Part shown: positions 62,195 to 64,000 of the stretch, one piece after another
Layout: the number at the start of each line of letters is the position of its first letter
Position numbering within the stretch: position 1 is the stretch's first letter
Source: Burkholderia sp. USMB20
GTDB taxonomy: Bacteria; Pseudomonadota; Gammaproteobacteria; Burkholderiales; Burkholderiaceae
Reading direction: 5' to 3'
Assembly: GCF_000949135.2 (NCBI RefSeq)
Contig: NZ_JTAN02000014.1
Location: 62,001-126,000 of the forward strand
Length of the DNA: 64,000 nucleotides
The notes under the pieces: generated by a model
Database searches by the model: none
The model's input: only the letters and a program-made list of their open reading frames with translations
Told to the model about the DNA's origin: nothing
Made by a program: the position numbers and the translations under genes

Positions 62195-62272
62195 GCGCTG
62201 GGCCGCGATCGCTGTACTAAGGAGCGGATCGCCGCTCCCCTGACCTATCAACGAACCATAGGGTAAAAAGCA

Positions 62273-62656
62273 ATGCTGACGAAAGAACAAATCCTGTCCG
62301 CGATGGACCGTGCCTCGAAGATCACCCCGGTCCCGGAGTGGGGCGGCGACGTGTGCCTGTCCGTGATCGGGGGCGCCGATCGCGACGAACTGACCTCGAC
62401 CTTCAGCGAGGGCGTGCCCGTCTCGACCTTCTACGCTCGTATCCTGAGCTACGCGCTGGTCGATGCGCTGGGCCGTCGCATGTTCAACGCTGACGACGTG
62501 GCGGCGCTCGCCCAGAAGAACCCGGATACGGTGGTTCGCCTCGGCCTCGAAGCGCTGCGCATGAACGGGCTCGCCGCTGCATCGATCGAGGACGCGGAAA
62601 AAAACTCCGACGCCTCCCCGAACGCCTCTTCTGGTTCCGACTCGCTCGCGAGCTAG
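62273..62656 (+). CDS. Tail assembly chaperone, gpG-like (zero-frame product)
   Basis: A 127-residue chaperone: MLTKEQILSAMDRASKITPV, SVIGGADRDELTSTFSEGVP, then FYARILSYALVDALGRRMFN and DTVVRLGLEALRMNGLAAAS. It prepares the tape measure for tube assembly. Near the 3' end, codons GAA AAA AAC (62597-62605) form the slippery heptamer A AAA AAC in the correct phase; a -1 shift fuses it to the downstream T-like frame, as in lambda gpG/gpGT. Zero-frame translation continues 17 codons to TAG. Confidence 0.9.
   Translation: MLTKEQILSAMDRASKITPVPEWGGDVCLSVIGGADRDELTSTFSEGVPVSTFYARILSYALVDALGRRMFNADDVAALAQKNPDTVVRLGLEALRMNGLAAASIEDAEKNSDASPNASSGSDSLAS
62599..62605 (+). promoter_or_regulatory. Programmed -1 frameshift site A AAA AAC
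   Basis: Seven A's (62598-62604) and C62605 place A-AAA-AAC exactly in the X-XXY-YYZ phase of the gpG-like frame. The -1 frame from 62605 is open through ERLFWFRLAREL to the ATG at 62659 and on to 62967, giving a fusion of about 231 residues. Confidence 0.9.
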
Positions 62657-62658
62657 GA

Positions 62659-62967
62659 ATGTCCGTCAAACGCTGTCAGGCGGAAGTCGATAGCGCTGAA
62701 TTCGCGGAGTGGATGGCCTACGCGCAGATCGAGCGCTTCGGCCCTGTAATGGACGACCTCCGGCTCGGGTCGATCGCGTCCGCTATCTACAACGTGAACC
62801 GGAACACGAAGGAGCGAGGCGACCCGTTTGGGCCGTCCGATGTGTTCGGGTGGATGGAGAACGCGGGCAAGGCGGACGAGCCGGTTCTACTGGCCTCAGA
62901 TGCGGAGCAAACGGCATTGATGAAGGCGACGCTGTTCGGGAATCGCCGGAAGGAAAGGAAAAAATGA
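62659..62967 (+). CDS. Tail assembly chaperone, gpT-like part (made by -1 frameshift)
   Basis: The T-domain frame is open from 62605; its first 18 codons before the ATG read LRRLPERLFWFRLARELG, then MSVKRCQAEVDSAEFAEWMA, YAQIERFGPVMDDLRLGSIA. This WxxxxxxL...MSxxxxxxxVxSxEFxEWxA-Y-x-x-E pattern is the normal T-domain opening in siphophages, so the biologically relevant product is the gpG-T fusion (62273-62967), not a protein starting at 62659. The C terminus is basic (GNRRKERKK). The stop overlaps the next ATG (62964-62967). Confidence 0.88.
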   Translation: MSVKRCQAEVDSAEFAEWMAYAQIERFGPVMDDLRLGSIASAIYNVNRNTKERGDPFGPSDVFGWMENAGKADEPVLLASDAEQTALMKATLFGNRRKERKK

Positions 62968-63401
62968 GCTTGAGCATGCGCGCGAAGAACCCGAACGGGT
63001 TCCCCGACATGCTTCGCCAGATGGAGGCCGCTCTCGGCGAATCCGCTATTCGCAAAGCGGGCGCCGCTGCGGCCTCTGTCGTATTGAAGGAGGCGAAGAT
63101 CAGGGTTCCGGTGGGTCCGCAACCTCACCATCAGGGTAAAAAGGTGTTCCCCGTCGGTTTCGGCCGTGACTCCCTGTTGGTGTATTTCAAGCCCGAAAAG
63201 TCGAGCCCGGGCCACTACGCAACGTATACGGTCACGTGGTCGAAGGAAGCCTACTATCTGCGGTTTTACGAATATGGGACGAGCAAAAAGGCGGCGCGTC
63301 CGTGGTTCCGGCCCGCGATCGAGGCCACGCGACAGGAGCAACGCGACGCGGTTCGCTCCTCGCTGGATCAATCACTGAGTGAGGCTGGAATTGTCCGGTA
63401 A
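62964..63401 (+). CDS. HK97 gp10-family minor tail/head-tail protein
   Basis: A 145-residue protein: SMRAKNPNGFPDMLRQMEAA, AGAAAASVVLKEAKIRVPVG, SKEAYYLRFYEYGTSKKAAR and PWFRPAIEATRQEQ. The YxxFxEYGTSxxxARPWxRPA block is diagnostic for HK97 gp10/phage tail-joining proteins. These genes usually sit before the tube gene; here it lies after the chaperones, directly upstream of the tape measure. AGGAAAGG precedes the ATG. Confidence 0.9.
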   Translation: MSLSMRAKNPNGFPDMLRQMEAALGESAIRKAGAAAASVVLKEAKIRVPVGPQPHHQGKKVFPVGFGRDSLLVYFKPEKSSPGHYATYTVTWSKEAYYLRFYEYGTSKKAARPWFRPAIEATRQEQRDAVRSSLDQSLSEAGIVR

Positions 63402-64000
63402 TCCGAATCAAACGCAATACGATGTGACAGTGAACGCCGACGGCGTTTATGCGGGGCTCGCGAAGGCGAGCAGCGCATACGACAAGTTCGCGGTCACAGT
63501 GGACGAGAAGGCAAAGCGCGCGAAAATCAGTCAGGACGCGATCAGCGAGGCCCTGAAGGTGACGGGCGATACCGCGCTCCGGTCGCAACGTGGCGTCAAG
63601 GCGTTCATGGACTCGCTTCAGCAGGAGGCGGCGAACGCGGGCAAGACCCGTGCCGAACTGCTGTCGCTGCGCGCGGCTCAACTCGGGGTCGCGGACAGTG
63701 CTCGCCAGTACATCGAACAGATTGAGCGTGCGCGTAAGGTCGGCGCCGGTCCGATCGGGTCCGGTGGTATCAGCGACGCGCAGCGGCAGAATGCAATGCG
63801 AATGGTCCCGGCCCAGTTCACGGACATCGTTACCCAGCTACAGGGTGGCGCGAACCCGCTTACGGTCCTGACGCAGCAGGGCGGGCAGTTGAAAGACATG
63901 TTCGGGGGCGTCAAGGAAGCGGCGAAGGGCATGGGAACCTACGTTCTCGGCCTGATTAATCCGATGACGGTCGGCATTGGCGCTGTTGTCGCTGTGACCG
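63391..64000 (+). CDS. Tail length tape measure protein (5' part, cut by window edge)
   Basis: The first 203 codons of a long gene. The TTG start at 63391, with GAGG 6 bp upstream, overlaps the gp10-like stop by 11 bp. The N terminus SGNPNQTQYDVTVNADGVYA and helical DEKAKRAKISQDAISEAL lead into RMVPAQFTDIVTQLQGGANP, LTVLTQQGGQLKDMFGGVKE, the conserved tape-measure block of lambda gpH-like proteins, followed by a first hydrophobic segment (YVLGLINPMTVGIGAVVAV). It sets tail length and is the client of the gpG-T chaperone. Confidence 0.92.
   Translation, partial: MSGNPNQTQYDVTVNADGVYAGLAKASSAYDKFAVTVDEKAKRAKISQDAISEALKVTGDTALRSQRGVKAFMDSLQQEAANAGKTRAELLSLRAAQLGVADSARQYIEQIERARKVGAGPIGSGGISDAQRQNAMRMVPAQFTDIVTQLQGGANPLTVLTQQGGQLKDMFGGVKEAAKGMGTYVLGLINPMTVGIGAVVAVT

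Larger units (their letters stand above)
42668..64000. mobile_element. Prophage, HK97-like siphovirus-type genome (left part; right end outside window)
   Basis: Integrase next to tRNA-Leu, excisionase, an immunity region with repressor and operators, replication genes, HNH/terminase/portal/protease/capsid, head-tail connectors, tail tube, frameshifting tail chaperones and tape measure occur in standard lambdoid order. Codon bias is less GC-extreme than in the flanking chromosome. All expected early and head genes are intact, so the element may be functional, but tail tip, lysis genes and attR are not in view. Confidence 0.95.

Overview
The window looks like chromosome of a GC-rich betaproteobacterium of the Burkholderia cepacia-complex type. 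The basis is gene content and order (mfd divergent from ispD-ispF, ahpC-ahpD, envZ-ompR, mrcA, hpnD), strong G/C third-position use, and the extensive false open frames such GC content produces. Species cannot be read from this sequence alone. The part from 1 to about 42.6 kb is host core and accessory metabolism. From about 42.67 kb to the right edge it is the left part of an integrated tailed-phage genome; the right end is outside the window.

Host part. 1-4068 (minus strand) is a tight cluster: a GntR/UTRA regulator, an AprA-like FAD flavoprotein, an AprB-like 8-cysteine ferredoxin, a HEAT-repeat protein and a DUF971 protein cut by the window edge. Then come DUF1992, tadA and an LD-carboxypeptidase. 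6.5-17.5 kb is a purine-catabolism island: 8-oxoguanine deaminase makes urate, PuuD oxidises it, UraH and UraD give S-allantoin, and a permease, a racemase, PuuE allantoinase, allantoicase and ureidoglycolate lyase carry it on to glyoxylate and urea. An FCD-type GntR regulator with two matching palindromes lies at its head. 17.6-42.4 kb holds a LysR regulator, dodecin, a GlxR/HIBADH-type reductase, MscL, a TPR membrane protein with a PspA/IM30 protein, PBP1a, a DUF3574 lipoprotein, a threonine-dehydratase-like enzyme, ArgE, Mfd, IspD/IspF, AhpD/AhpC, EnvZ/OmpR, a small exported-protein gene broken by an amber codon, a DUF1800/DUF1501 pair and HpnD.

Prophage. Integration is at tRNA-Leu(UAG) (42581-42667). 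The early left operon (integrase on plus; excisionase and small genes on minus) is transcribed from a lambda pL-like promoter at about 47.0 kb. The immunity region (47.0-47.9 kb) has a short HTH repressor with no protease domain, a Cro/YdaS-like gene, and five ACCA-N2-TGGT type operator sites in two clusters overlapping the deduced promoters. Rightward genes follow: replication O/P-like proteins, DUF1064 and DUF1364 nuclease-like proteins and small genes. A reverse-oriented single-gene moron comes next, then the HK97-type head module (HNH, TerS, TerL, portal, ClpP-like protease, capsid), head-tail connectors, tail tube, tail chaperones joined by a -1 frameshift, a gp10-like protein and the start of the tape measure. 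Remaining tail, lysis genes and attR must lie to the right.

Signals standing out beyond ordinary annotation: the frameshift heptamer A AAA AAC in exact frame; a TTTAAACGT motif present five times in the prophage, including just after attL; the two-cluster immunity operators; the reverse-strand moron next to an 11-bp perfect hairpin; a 29-residue membrane micro-gene; a Sec-signal-like N terminus on the capsid protein; and the uncharacterised AprA/AprB-like redox cluster at the left end.
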